Of a stretch of 64,000 bases of DNA, positions 34,690 through 48,300 are shown piece after piece. Below the pieces are notes generated by a model. That model made no database searches, had not been told where the DNA came from, and worked only from the letters and a program-made list of their open reading frames with translations. Source of the stretch: Diadema setosum (taxonomy: Eukaryota; Echinodermata; Echinoidea; Diadematoida; Diadematidae); contig NC_092688.1 of NCBI RefSeq assembly GCF_964275005.1, positions 22,077,903-22,141,902 on the forward strand, written 5' to 3'. Every line of letters starts with the position of its first letter. The stretch's first letter is position 1. The position numbers were made by a program, and so were the translations under genes.

Positions 34690-36711
34690 AAAAAAATCGA
34701 ATAATCGACTACAATTTGCACAGTGTCAGTGTGTCAATGTATGATAGGAAATATTGTGAAATATTTAATTAGAATGGGACAAAAATGCTCCATTAATTGC
34801 ATTGCTGTATTATGTGATGATTGAATCGAATGATGGGAATGCAGTGCCATGCTGAAAACTGGCATCTTCCATCATTTTCGCCAGATAACGAAAGTGGGCT
34901 ACATCGCCTTTTTTCTTATTCTGCAGTAAACATGATTTGCCAGTACTAAGAAATAGCAACTTTAATTCACTACCATTTTTCAAATCCACAGAAAGGTTCT
35001 CTTTTCTTACCCACGATTCGTCTTCGAGAAAATCTATTTTACAAAAATAATGTGAGAAAGACATGGTCAATCAGCGTATTGTGGTTATGCGTCTGTATAC
35101 TGCATTGTGTTTTCGTGTGAGTATAAAAATTGTCATGATGCTTACTATAATATCATGTGCACCTCAAACGGCAGTAAGGTTTAATAAGTAGTGGTATGAT
35201 GTGACAGTATTGTTATCTACTGTTTTAAATCACTGTTATATTTTATTACTATTACCACCTTAAAGATCAAGAAAAATCAAAATGATATCTATCTCATGTG
35301 AGACTTGACTCAAAAGTCTTATGCAGATGCTAAATGCCGTAGAACATCATGAAATCATATAGTAAATCTATGACGTATTTAACTTGAATAGCAATTATAA
35401 CTTGCACTGGTTTCAGACGACTGCAAAACAAAATCCACATTTTATATCCACGTGATTAGATGTTGCCACGCATAACCACAGGTGTGTATTGTTTACTTTA
35501 GCTTGCCTTCTTATCGTTTCTATAGTTTGTTTGTTTGTCTGTTGTTGTTTTTTGGTCTGTTATACAAGAAATGTAAGCCTTTTGACAATGCAAAATTGCC
35601 AACCAAAATGAAAATACATGTATTATCAGTTGATATCGATTTAGAGTTCTACGCCATGTTTAAGTTGATTTTCATGCATAAATTTGAGCTGGCCGAAATA
35701 GTAACAGTTACAGAAGTCAGACCTAGTAAGCCCACAATATTACAAAATTCGGAATTAAAAAGTACATTTTTGTAAGTCAACTCAAACCGCATTATACAAA
35801 CATTCTTATCGACCTGAAGCGAATCAATCAGGATTGCCAGAATCTAAATCAGAATGTACCAAAAAAAAAAAAAAAAAAAAAACAGTAACATTATTGTAGC
35901 AAACAAAATCATGGCCAGTCATCACCGGTAGCCGTAAAACCTACTGCTTTTATTACACTGTAAGTGCAACATCAAAAAAGTGTTCGTTCTTTTCCCTTGT
36001 AGTCCCTTGTAGTCTTTAATTCTAACTTTCATTTCTTTTCCAACAAGTGACAGAATCATTTCAACAGCCTAGGTTTGATAACTGCCTCTCACGCTATATT
36101 TGTGCTTTGCTTGATGATAACCATGAGGGGTTTTGTTTTTAGTTTTCCATTTTGTAAATACATTATCAATATGATTTACTAGAAAAAAAATGTGATCCCT
36201 GAAAATGTGAAATTAATAAAATATTATATAAATCTAAGTTCAAAGCAGCCTTTGGCTTTTAAAAAGAACGTGTGCGTATGCTTGTGTTTTGCGTGCTATT
36301 GATCTCAGAAGTGATTACCGTGGTTACAGTGAAGAAACAATGTTCATGCATTTCAGCTAATTCAGCATGTCTGATGCTAATGCCTGAGGGAGCTCATTCA
36401 TATTGTAGGAACAATCGCTAAGGGGCGTCACTGTGCTTCCACAATTTTATGAACCTGGGAATACATGTATTTAACTTTCTTTATTGCACAAAATATATTC
36501 GTTTTTTAATGATTACGTTTGTATTTGTCTTTAGGGTGTTTTTTTGAAAGCAAACAAAAGTGGTTCCAAGCTATTAAAAAAAAATCCAAAACGATTTATG
36601 CTATACTTTGTACTCATACTCACCCACAATGCAACATGAAAAACTGGTAACGGTGGTTCGAGTCGTGCAATCATGCAATCATATTTGGAATAGCGAGCTT
36701 GCTCTTAATAA
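34690..36711. other. Intergenic stretch without recognised genes
   Basis: AT-rich, with a poly-A run at 35861-35882. Several short open frames occur, but none has splice sites plus coding composition. Confidence 0.5.
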
Positions 36712-37191
36712 AGTTAAAAACTTTTGAAGTTTCTGCGCAGTCACTGCTGGATGAGAAGACTTCTGCGGTGTATGTCACATGTAGAGCAAGGAAAATGTAA
36801 CGAGAATTCCACGAAATTTCGTATTTTCAAAAAAAAAAACACATTCCCTTGATTCGTTACTGAAGTATGTTATGAGTAATATGATTCCCACTGCCTTTAG
36901 AAAGAGGCAAGTCAAAGAGCTCTTTTACTATGAAAGAAAAGTGAAAATAATATTATGTTGAAGTTTCTTTTTTCTTTATATCGTTCTACGCATAATGATT
37001 ATGAGATCACCAGCTGCTGCTGTAGTAGTCTTCTCCAGCAATGGCGGAGAAACTTCAAAAATGCATAACTTTTGAACGAGTTGTCCGATTTTACTCAAAC
37101 ATTCACTGATGTGTTCTGCTAAAATAATGTAATTGTTGCATTCACTCAATCCATGCACATGTATGATTATGAAGGTTGACTTGTCCTTTAT
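36712..37191. mobile_element. MITE family B, copy 2
   Basis: It carries 'agtcactgctggatgagaagac', 'atatcgttctacgcat' and the right end 'gaaggttgacttgtccttta', as in the copy at 24222-24811. The left TIR appears to be missing. Confidence 0.7.
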
Positions 37192-37289
37192 TAACACTTC
37201 ATCTTCGACCCACCGCCCCCCCCCCCCTCCCGCTTTGTCGGCATTTAAAAAGATGGTATTGGCTGAGGTGACAAGAAACCACATCATGA

Positions 37290-37535
37290 AATGTTGAAAA
37301 ACATACAATTCTAAGAGGAATTCAAACTTTATTTGATGAAAGATCGGTTTTGAAATGGCTGGGATGTCCAAAAACAAAGTAAAACAAAACAATCCTAATA
37401 AAATTCGGGTCCCAACTTTTATTAGGATTGCTTTGTTTTGGATAGCTCAGCCATTTCAAAACCAGTTTTCATCAAATAAACTTGGATATTCCTCTTAGAA
37501 GTACATGTCCTTTCATTATTTCATAAGAGGTTTCT
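37290..37535. repeat. Head-to-head hairpin around GGGTCCCAAC
   Basis: The left arm (37300-37405) 'ttctaagaggaat..tttatttgatgaaa..ggttttgaaatggctg..caatcctaataaaa' is repeated inverted at 37422-37505. The two arms meet at 'ttcgggtcccaac'. The arms are about 85-90% alike by eye. It looks like two MITE ends facing each other, or a complete short fold-back element. Confidence 0.75.
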
Positions 37536-37979
37536 CATTATTAAAAAAAAAATAATCATAAAAGATATACTGGAAACCTCAGCAACATCTCAACAAAACT
37601 GTACCATCCCTGTAAAATGGTTGAGAGTCTTAAATTGACTCCTCGAGTCAACGGCTGAGCGAGATACCTTAAGTGCTATAGTATGACCCAAATTCGACAC
37701 AACTGGGAGGAAGTTTTTTTTTTCAGACTAGGACATTAGATTTACATTTTTTTTTGTGTGAGAGAAAATCACGAAACAATTATTGTGAGAATATATTCGG
37801 GATATCTGTCACCCATGCATTCACTGCCGTTTATTTTGTCATTGCCGGTGAGCGCATGCATCCACCTCCAAAGAATGAGTAAAGGACATACATATAGTGA
37901 AGATTATAAATGATTATATACGTACATAATCATGTTTTAATGCAAATGTCCACTTTTACTAATTTTAACCCCCCCCCCC

Positions 37980-38212
37980 CCATCTTGGTTTCGGGCTTGA
38001 TCATTATCGCAGTCAGTTTGTTTGAGTGTTATTGCTGGTGTGTTTACCGAAATCCTTGGAAAGATGGTGATTCAGTACGTGTCTACATTGCATTTGCAGC
38101 TATTCTTCGAGAGCTGATCATAAATGAGGATCAATCCCGCGTCCCTTGCTATGAGCAACACTCTGAACAAAAGATCATTAACACCTATAAACAATTGTCG
38201 GGGAAAAGGTGA
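37980..38212 (+). CDS. Possible coding segment, unrecognised
   Basis: An open frame after a poly-C run includes AAILRELIINEDQSRVPCYE and continues to a TGA at 38210. 38098-38211 is bounded by a reasonable acceptor (ttgcatttgcag) and a weak donor (AG|GTGATC). Composition is coding-like, but I know no homologue and the flanks are MITEs. It could be chance. Confidence 0.2.
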
Positions 38213-38277
38213 TCTCCCTAACTGGAGATATTATAAAGATGTTGCAGTTATATAATTATGCAGTTGCTTTGAATGCC

Positions 38278-38685
38278 GTAAAGAAAGCAATACAAAGGGA
38301 ATTCCACAAAATTCCATTTTTCGAAAATTGCACACATTCCCTCCATCTATTATTAATATCATGTTAAGGGTGATAACATTCCCCCTGCCTTCTGAAATAG
38401 CAAGTCAAGTAATCTTTATTATGAGTGAAAAGTTGAAATAAATGGATTTGCTTTATGTTTTCTTTATATTACGAGACACGTGTGAAATCACAAACAGTAT
38501 AGTAGGCCTATAGACTTTTCATCCAGTGATGACGGCACTGAAACTTCAAAAAAAATTTAAACTTTTGAACTTTTGAACGGATTTGTCCGATTTTCCTCAA
38601 ACTAGTACTGATGTAACCTGATCTATACTAATAATTGCGGCACACATTCAAGACACATGTTTATTAAGATGATTACTTGTCCTTG
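38278..38685. mobile_element. MITE family B, copy 3
   Basis: A third copy, with 'gggaattccacaaaattcc', 'tcatccagtgatgac', 'tgtccgattttcctcaaac' and the right end 'gattacttgtcctt'. It ends 90 bp before the orphan exon at 38777. Confidence 0.7.
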
Positions 38686-38776
38686 AAGGAGGAATAGTTT
38701 TGGTTAAGATGGGGATTCATTTTGCGAGATGATTTTTATCAAAAACTTAACTTAAATACTTGTCTTTTTTTCTCAG

Positions 38777-38923
38777 TTATCTTGGGATGAAGAGATTGTG
38801 TGTAGGCCCTACTCACAAGACCTGGCATGTCTGTATAGTCGAGATCTATGTAATCCATCGGATGAATTGACCATCAGTCTCATCGGCAATATTAAGAGAT
38901 TCTTTTCGAGATTCAAGCACAAG
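38777..38923 (+). CDS. Orphan internal exon, unrecognised protein
   Basis: A strong acceptor (TCTTTTTTTCTCAG) and a strong donor (CACAAG|GTAAGG) bound 147 bp that stay open as 49 codons in phase 0. The frame contains LSWDEEIVCRPYSQDL, YSRDLCNPSDELTISLIG and NIKRFFSRFKHK. The other two frames contain stops. It has no Met, so it is an internal exon. Its phase does not fit the LIAT1-like exon at 39389 (entry phase 1). It probably belongs to a separate plus-strand gene whose other exons I could not find, or to an upstream alternative exon. No family recognised. Confidence 0.55.
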
Positions 38924-39388
38924 GTAAGGGCGTGGCCGAAAAGGGACAAGGGGTAACATACATCAGTGACTGGTCAGGGAAGACAAACACAACAAAACAA
39001 AACAAGGTTTTCCAGCATATTCATCCCGAGGGTTGAGCGGCTACTGCAGCTGCTGCAGCAGGCCTTGCAGCCAAAAAATTATTGTTGATTGTTTTGCTGC
39101 TTTTTTTTTCTGCCATCAATGGCGAGTCTGGCGAGTCTGACGCCCTCTACGAAATTCTGTAACTTGATCGCCGAGCAACGGTCAAAGGTCACGACCGGCG
39201 TACGTCGTAACCGTGTATTCAGTCATGTATCGTAGTCCCACGCGTATAAGTTTTCGCAGTAAAGAGGTTTTGAAGTTCTTCCATTCGGTATCGCACGAAA
39301 AAAAAACGATCGTTTTGCCATCGTGATACTTTATTATCAATAAAGCAACCATGAATTGAGTTCTGTCTTACAATATGTAGCGCCCAAT

Positions 39389-42300
39389 ATGGATGAGAAA
39401 CCACCGCCGAGCCGAAGATCGTCTGGACACAGCGAAAAAGCTAAGAAATCTAACAAAAAGAAGAAGAAGAGCAAATACAAAGAACGAAAACGTGGAAAAT
39501 CGAGTCCCGACGAAACAAATTCGGACAGTGCGTTGGAGACTGGTGAGAAGTTTACTTTTAAAGTCATTCTTTAGTCTCGTTAGTCAAACGTCAAGTGAAA
39601 TAGAGCCTAATTATCAAGCTATTTACAGCAAAAATTTCATGTTTCGTTCATATTGTCATATTCAGCTCAGGCTGCCAATTTTGGGTTAGGGTTGGAGTGA
39701 TCTAACCGGTAGTGAGACACTGACTGTTATAATTAATAATGAGAGAGGGATCGAAGCGACGGTGGTCATGGGGGGGGGGGGGGGGGGGGGGATCGTGTGA
39801 AGGGAAGTATATGTGACCCTGCACCACAAAACCAACAAAAAGTCGCCAGATATGGATTTTTAGTTAATGACAGATTCTGAAAGAGCAGACTCTAGATCCT
39901 AATTGTTAAGCTTTAAAATGATGTATCAATTCAAATGACCTCCCCTAACCTACCTAATTAGTAAGTACTGGAAAGAATACACACACTCTGGAAAAGTGTG
40001 AACTGAGAAAAGAGGCTCTGAAGTACAGGGCCTATTCAAGCACTTAATCTTTACTAAGCCGTGCTAGCTGTCCAATGTAAGGGACAAAACACAGGATGTA
40101 AACCACTGGAGCAATAACAATGAACTAGAAGGGATTATCAGATTAAGCTGAAATTGAATATGTTCTATTAACACATTCTGGCCATGATTAATGCCAACTT
40201 TCAAAGCAGTAGCGTCATCTTTTCAAAAGTTATTACACTTGATTGAAAGTGAGGAGTGTGCAAAGGATTTCAAGACATGAAAAGTGGCCTCTAAGACATA
40301 CATTGTACCTGATCATTCTACTCTTCCCCCCAAAAGGGGTTGAAGAACAACTGCTAAAAACACACTTTCCCATTCATGTGAAGATCCCAAACTGAAGAAT
40401 AATGTAGAAGAAGGATAGCTCTTTCAGAAAGTATGTAAAACTCGAGATTGACTTGGTTGAACCATTTCACCTTTTTTGAGTCCTCACGTGAAAGCAAGGG
40501 GTGCTACTTTTTGTTTGTTTTGTGATGCACGGTTACATATCTCTCCCCTCCCCCTTTCCACTGGAGGGAGCTTTGACAATTTTACGTTTTAAATGGTGCA
40601 CTCTGGTGCATACACCACTTCAGATTCAGTGAAGATTTCAACTTGTGCATAGAGTAGAGTCTAGAGAGGGTGTGCCTGTCATACATGCAGCTGTGGGAAA
40701 ATCTCGAAATTTTGGACTAGGTGTCTAGTTGCATGTTTGGATGATCAGAGATTTTGGGGACATTCCTTTTTCTCACTTTCTGATTTCGCGTTTCAGCCTG
40801 AGAATTCTTTCCTCAGAGTGATACAGTCAAAATTTGATGAATTGTGTGAGTTTCTTGCCTGAGAGTTGGCAGCCCAGTTATTACCCATCAACCCCAGGGC
40901 ATTCCATTGTAAAGTTGTAGAAAGTGTGGGAGATGGATTGCTTGCGTTTGGGCTGGACGCAATTAATTACCCATTACAGATTGTATTAACACTGGCCGGA
41001 ATGCGAAGCCGCTACCTCTTCATGGCAGTGCCTTGGGGTTCATTAAATACCCGTGTTCTTGTTGATCTAAAAAGACCAGACCCATAATTGAAAGTAGGTT
41101 TATCAGAGCTAAATTCTAAAGAAAAACTCTCCTCTTAATCTTGATACTATTGGGTTAGTTCTAGACCTGTAGTATCAGGCCTATTAATAGTTGACCAAAA
41201 AATCGGTCTGTATCTTGTTGGGGATATGTTCTGCAGAGACTACATCTGGCTTCACAGAATCCCCTCCGGAGAAGAGCTCTAATTAAGTTTAAAAAAAGAA
41301 TGATAAAAAAAACACTCCTTTGGACAGACAGATTTTTCTGTGTAGCCTGTTAGCAGCATTCCAAGAATAGGGGTCTACACACTCTACGTTTTCACCTCTA
41401 GATTTATATTGCTGTCATGAAGAGATCTCATTGAATCATAATACAACTACAACCAATATTGTTATGACTGTCACTGACTATTAATTGGAGTATACTATCA
41501 TTATTATTATTGTTGTTGTTATTGTTATTGTTATTGTTATTATTATTACTATTGTTGTTATTATTATTGTTATCATTATTATTGTTGTTATCATTGTTAT
41601 TATTATTTTTATTATTATTATTATTTATTCGACCAGGTAAAGAATATAGGACACATATCATAAACATTACTGTTTTCTACTTGGTAGTCTACACCCGTTC
41701 TAGGGCTCATACCAATATTATAACTACTACCAACTTTGTACATGTACAAGGCTGTACTACAGTTGTAGCTGTGTGCTCACTAGAAATGAAAGAAAATGGC
41801 ATAGATCTAGAACCTATATGATTGTATGTCTAGGTCTAGAACTACATGGTATGTGTTATCTTGGCTTTTGAGAGACTCCACTTCTCGTCTTGCTTATCAA
41901 TTTTATGCCTCCGTCACGGAGTGTCGCCGGAGGCATTATGTTTTTTGTTTCTTTTGTTTACTGTTTTGTGGAATTGAATTATTGACATCAAATTTGTGTT
42001 TGTGTGTGTGTGTGTGTGTGTGTTTGACAAATGTCTGTAAGTTTCATGGGCTGCAGTTCAGGATGTGTTTTAGGGTGGGGGAGGGTGTGATTTTTTTCCC
42101 CCTAAATAGATTTTTTTTCTTCTTTACTGACCAGAAAAAGTGTGGGGGAGGCTACACCCCCCCCCCCCACCCCACGTTGTTCTGCACCCCTGAGTTTTGT
42201 GTATAGTTGTAGAGTACTTGTCCCGCACACTTTCTTACTTTTTCGTTGACAAGTGGATTTATCTTCATGATTTCACTTCAGTGCTGCTGCAGTAATTTAC

Positions 42301-45300
42301 AACATTAATCATTTGTTATGATGATGTGCCTGTGCCAACATTTTAAATCTGAAAACATCAACCTGTATCTGAATTCTCAGGACTGATTGCAGATTACACC
42401 AGCATTGATCTGATACATGCCATCCATATTATGTCCTTGAACTTCATAAGACCTTTCCTTCGCTTTGAACAGTCAGCACAAAATCAAATCAAAGGAAAAT
42501 GTATAGGCCTGGAAAGGGTCAACACTGTATTACTTACGATATATTTTGCCCTCTCTGAACCTGTGCACCTTAAAACTGGGTTCCTGCAGTCATGGAAAAC
42601 CTGGAAAAATTGTGGAATTTTGAAAATGGTTTATTTTTTTTTTTTCCCCAAGCCTGGAAAAGTCATAGAAAATTATATAGATATGGCCTTTAATAATAAT
42701 CTGTAAAGCACATTGAGATATTTAACAAGTGTGAAATGCGCTGTATGAAAACTAGCAAAAATCATGATTATTCTTATCATAGCATGAAAAAGTCATGGAA
42801 ATTTTTACATTTTTATATCATTTGCCTTTTAGTGATCTTTTTTTTTTTTCAATTTACTTTTACATTAGAAACAAACTTAAGCGATCTAATATACAGTCCT
42901 GGAGGAACTGGCTGTCTAGGTTTCAATGAACCAAAAGTCTACAGGTGATCCTTGCCATCAAATTCTTCATAACTTTGAGCTTGGCTATGCCAATATCAAA
43001 TATGCACACTGTAATTCAAATCAGGTGAATGATAGCCAGCACACTTTGCACGCTCGATTCTGGTAAGTTAGCAGTACGTGAAGAGCGCCATCTTGCGACC
43101 AAAGACAGACTAGACAGCTTTCACTAATTTTCAGGGCTCACACTTGTAAATAAAATGGAATGTCCCAGACCCCTTCACAAATTCGTACCAAAGATACCAA
43201 AATAATTGAAGAAAAAATGAATTAAAAATCAATGATGCAGTTTGGCATTAACACTGAATAGCTGCAGATATTGTATGAATTCCTCTATGAACTGCATTTT
43301 GGTTTGAAGATGAAAGCTTCTCTCATGGATTTTGAAGGGACTATATTTCATTGGGTGCATGTACAGAAAATAGGTGATTTTTTTTGAGTGATGAAAAAAA
43401 GGCTTTGCGGACCCTTAGACAGAGTTTGAGATGAAGAACCTGCCTTGGAAATTTGATGGATGACAGGGTATAGCTCACTTATCCAGGTTAGTGAAGACGA
43501 AACACCTCATTTCTCCCATCTATTTTACAGAATTTTTTGAATTTTAACACACGTCTCTACGGGGAATTATTTACCCGTGTGAGCCTTTCAGCCAAGTCGG
43601 GAGGTGAGACGATCAGTGAAAATATCAAAATCTATAGACGAGTACATCCGAAGTACAGTGTACACAAGGCTTCGAAACGTATTTCAGTAAGGAGAGGTGG
43701 GGGGGGGGGGGGAGCCTGTGGAGGTAGGGGTGGTGCTCGTTGGGTCGTTGTCACCTCCGCAGCCTCAATCGGAATAATTGCGGGTGGAAACCTCAGAGTC
43801 GTGTTATATTTTTGTTATGTGTGTGTGTGTGTGTACATATGTGTAAGTGTGTTTCGGTTTGTTTTGTTTTGTTTTTGTTTGTGTATTGTAAGAGCCAAAA
43901 GGGCAGAGTGCATGTATGGGGGGGGGGGGGGGGGCTGTAGTCCCCACATCGTGAACCATGTATTCATGTAACCAGCTGCCTGAAAAGATAAAGATTACAA
44001 AAATTTGCACTGCTTTGTAAAATCTCATGTCACGTGTCACTAAGTTTATTATGTAGGTGTTTTGTATTCACTAGGGCTTATTATGTCTTTATTTCAATAC
44101 AGTGGAAGTTCAAAAGTGGACAAAATTGGGACCTGATTATCACATTTTCATCTTATCTTGATAACACGTGGTCAGATTCGTCACCAAATTTGTAATAGCA
44201 GGCATTATCATGAGGGTGACAGAGTATATATTTATACAAATGAATGACATGCCCCACATCTCTGGGGACCCATGGGGGATACCAAGATTCCCCAATTCGG
44301 AAAATCTTGAAAAAAAAAAAAAAACTGTATAAAGGCAGAAATACTTTGAGTAAGTACATTAACGAACGTAGTTTCAAGGTTATGGTAGATCTGAATAGGG
44401 TGGCCACAGAGCTGGGACCGAATTTTGGCTAGGTTTTAACACTTTGATCTCCTTTTTGAAAATGCATGATCAATTTTTCAACGTCTTTGGAAGGTTGTTG
44501 TTGTTTTTTTAAATCAGTGTGATAAATATACAAATGGACACCATGCCCCATGGAGGCCTTGAGACCCTCCCCCCCCCCCCCCCCCTCCTTCTTGTAGGCC
44601 TATGGTCTGGAACAATGTATGGAAGGTGAACTTGTGATTCTCAGGTGAGCACGACACTCCCGGGTCTTTTTGGCTTAACTCATGTGACGATAAAGCTTCT
44701 CTCGCTATGCTTTTCAAGGTGATAAAACATCGACAAATTGGAGCGTATTATTGTTTAGTTCAGCTATTGTAGCTATATTTAAAGTTGCAATGTAAGTGTT
44801 CTGGACTTGGAAAAAGCATGTATTTTGAAAAAACTTTAAAAAAGAATTGAAATGACAGAATTGAGATAAAGCATATATATCCATAAATAGTAGCCGGGGC
44901 GCTTAAATATATTGACAAAAATAATTGCCCATGGACCGCAAAGTACGAGTATCCATCATTTGCCCTTGCAATTAACATCTGTAGTGTAAAAATAACATGA
45001 ACAGCATCACCAGAGGAACACACAACTAGAACTACAATTTGTATATTCATTGTCCGAAGGCTATTCAGATGTTGCCTTGAATGTTGCTGAGTCTGTCACA
45101 CTCAACATCCTTTGCTCTCACTGTTATTATAAGTACAAACAAATGAGACGGGTATATTGTATGGACCGAGATATGTTATGAATGTCCTACCCTGAAGTCA
45201 TGTCAAAATGAATAATGCTGTATATGCTGGGTGCTTTTGAATGATATCGAGCGATATTCCTAAGCCTGTTTTGCCAATCGATCCGCCAAGGAGGTTAGCC

Positions 45301-48300
45301 CTCGTTCCTTTGGTCCCGACAATTGTCTCGCCACCTCACTCTCAGACGAGCTGATATTCTTTCAGAAGCTCGAAGGTTTCTTCAATGCTAGGCCTTTGTT
45401 GGCCGACATCGGCCCATCACAATGCCATAAACCCCGACCCTTGTCCGGGCTGAGTTTGCCTTAGAGCACAGATATAACTTACGTAATGTTGTGGACAAAA
45501 GAATAGTAAAATAATGAAAGCTATTGATGGAAGGGCTTCATTACAGACGCGGGCTCTTGAGAAGTGGCATCTCCTTTGATGTGCCCACCTTTTTGCGGAG
45601 ATTTTGATTAGCGAGGTTCTAATAGTATTAAATCGCTGCCAGGTGTGTTGCAACGCTTATCAGTGTCCCGTTGTATTCGCCAAAGTCGTCGAGAGGTGTC
45701 GACGCATTCTTCTTCGCGAAAAGTTGTTCTGGGAGATCATCAAACTATTCTGGAAGAGACGTTGCTTAGGAGGAGGTAGCGCTGTTAACTCTGCTTGGAC
45801 TATGATAATATTTATTAAAGGACACTTCCTTCGTTAAACTGTGTCAAGATTGCGTTGGATTTTCTGTGGAAGTTTTTTATTGTCTATTCTGCAGAACCAT
45901 CCGGGGTACCATGGGCATCGGTGTCTGTGTGGTACATATTGTACCAGGAATTCCTACTTCTTGACAGGCAGTTCTAACAGGGGATATAGAACTACATGAT
46001 GCTCGCTTGTGCAGTGTGCTTACACCGCCTTCTCGCTGTACTACCAGAAAACCGGAGCAGATATTGTCACATGCGCACGAATTGGACTACTTTAATGAGA
46101 TCTAGAAAAAGGCGTGTGAGATCCGAACCATTGCGTCAGATCCTTTAAAATCCTGGAGATATCCATCCACTGAGAGAGAAAGTGATGCCTACGTATATCC
46201 GTAGGAATGGCTGATCACTACGATGTTAAAGACAATTACCGGCATAATGCCAGGGACGTGTTGCTTTGAATCGATCTAAATTCAAGAACTATCAAATGGA
46301 CTCATGTCAGGCTTTTGAAATCGTTCAGATGACTTTTGGCTCAGTGTTTGATAGAGGTCAGTTGTCAAGCACTGTCAATACGAGAGCAATAGCTGCGGTG
46401 AAACTGCGCTAAGAAAAACCGCAAGGCGCTTTAATGCAGTGAAAGACACAAACATCGGCTCAGGCGACTGTCTCCAAAAATGAGTCATTAAAATGACAAA
46501 AAGCCGTGCAAAACTATTTTTTTAAATCAGTAAGATTGAGCAGAAATGTATTCCAATCGAGTAAAGTTATAGGGGAAACATGACTACTGTCTCCCAACTG
46601 GCAGGGGTGCGTTGGATCGTGCCCCGATGCGAGGGGGGAACACGGAGTCACCTGATATGACCGAAGTGGCGCCAGGTTTGGATCCTTAGACGACGTACAG
46701 CGAAGATCGATGTAAGCCACATGACATTGAAACAAATCTCTCACCTCAAGCGAGTAACAATACTAAGTGCTGTGAGGATACTCATTGTTCGACGGCAGTA
46801 ACCAAGTGGGCCGATCTAAGAAATATTGACAGGGAATCCAGAGATCTATTAATTATTCAGCTTCCAGTCACATTAAAAGGCGTGGCACAAAGAGGGATTG
46901 TTATCCAATGTGACGCTATTCACGCCGCATGGTGTCCCATTCAAATCCTATCGACCTCTCCCAGTGATCCCTCACACGGATAACGACTTGATGACTCTCC
47001 GTTTGTGTGTCACCCATGATTTCTTCTTTTTGTCAAAGTAAGGACAGGTTTGATTCAATAAATCCAACTCTGAACATTTTCGCAAGTTACCAAGAGGGAA
47101 CTAAGGAAACAGAATTTTCATCGCAACACAGTGATTGTAAGTAATGACGTGCAATCGGTTGTCCTGTGATAAAACTTCAGTGAGGCGAGATAGGAATGTT
47201 ATCATCGTGGTCTCCAAGGTAGTGCAATAGAACATCTCCATTTGCCATCACGGACAGATGGTGAGCTGGACAGTGATGTAGCCATATTTACCATCCCTGG
47301 AAAAAAAAATACAAATCTATGAAAGACGGCATGTTGTGCGTCAAAATCATTTGGCGGATTCTTTGGGGCGCGTAGATTGTGGCATTTAACTTGAGGAGTG
47401 CATCGATAGTATGTGGACATTGATCGCTGCATGCTCGTCAAACACTGATGTACATGTCATGTTATTCCTGAAATAGCAAAGCCAGCTATAGATAGATATT
47501 TGGAGATAGTGTGGTAGACATCAGTCGCCTAATTGATGGGCTTGGACAAAGCTTCTCAGCCAGCGACGATGCCGAGGTCGGGCAATCGAGAGCCTCTCCG
47601 CTTGCCCAGCATCGACAACGACTTCCTAGTGAGCACGTCACAGGACATTGGCGGGGCGACTAGTCCCACTAGCTGTAAGAAGTTGACCAGACTTGCCGGA
47701 GCGGGCACGAAGTCAGAGGAAAATTGTGCGTCATTTATGCAGGTTTAAACCTTATAGGGAATATAACTGTGATTGTGCTTTAGTGCTGTGTGTGTTTGGG
47801 GTGTGCGAGTGTTTCTTTATTATTTTTTTCTTGTTGCGTTTGCTTGTAAGCGTATACTCAACATGCCCAATTCAAACAAACACACATCGTGAGGTGCCAT
47901 TGCGATTTCAATTTACTCATTCCGGCTAATGGCACTATAGTTGCTTGATGTTTATTCTTTCCAACATAACTTGTTTTTTCACTTAATTTGTTTTTGTAAA
48001 ATGTTACAGAGACGTTTATGAACAGGATATTATCATTAATTGAGTCAAAACACTGGCTAAAATCGTACTCTTCATTTTTTTTTTCATTCAATTGTGTTCA
48101 AAACCGTTCAACGTACAAGTTATCGTGAAAAGTATTTGCACAGGTATATCTTTATTGAATGTTCTTTTCTGCTTTCAAACGTTCAAGGATATGCACTGCA
48201 TTTCTTTTGCATTTAACATACATTCAAGTTGTTTCTTATTTGTCATTCAGTATTTCTGTTTCATAATATCTTTAGTTTTGTAATTTTGTAAGCGCTCTGA

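Noticed and set aside
42381-42500. Resemblance of a frame (DLIHAIH) to the CHST15 exon-4 motif
   Set aside because: Only seven residues agree, and the flanking catalytic motifs are absent; coincidence.
43537-43971. A 144-codon plus-strand frame
   Set aside because: It begins in MITE D and continues through poly-G and (GT)n tracts.
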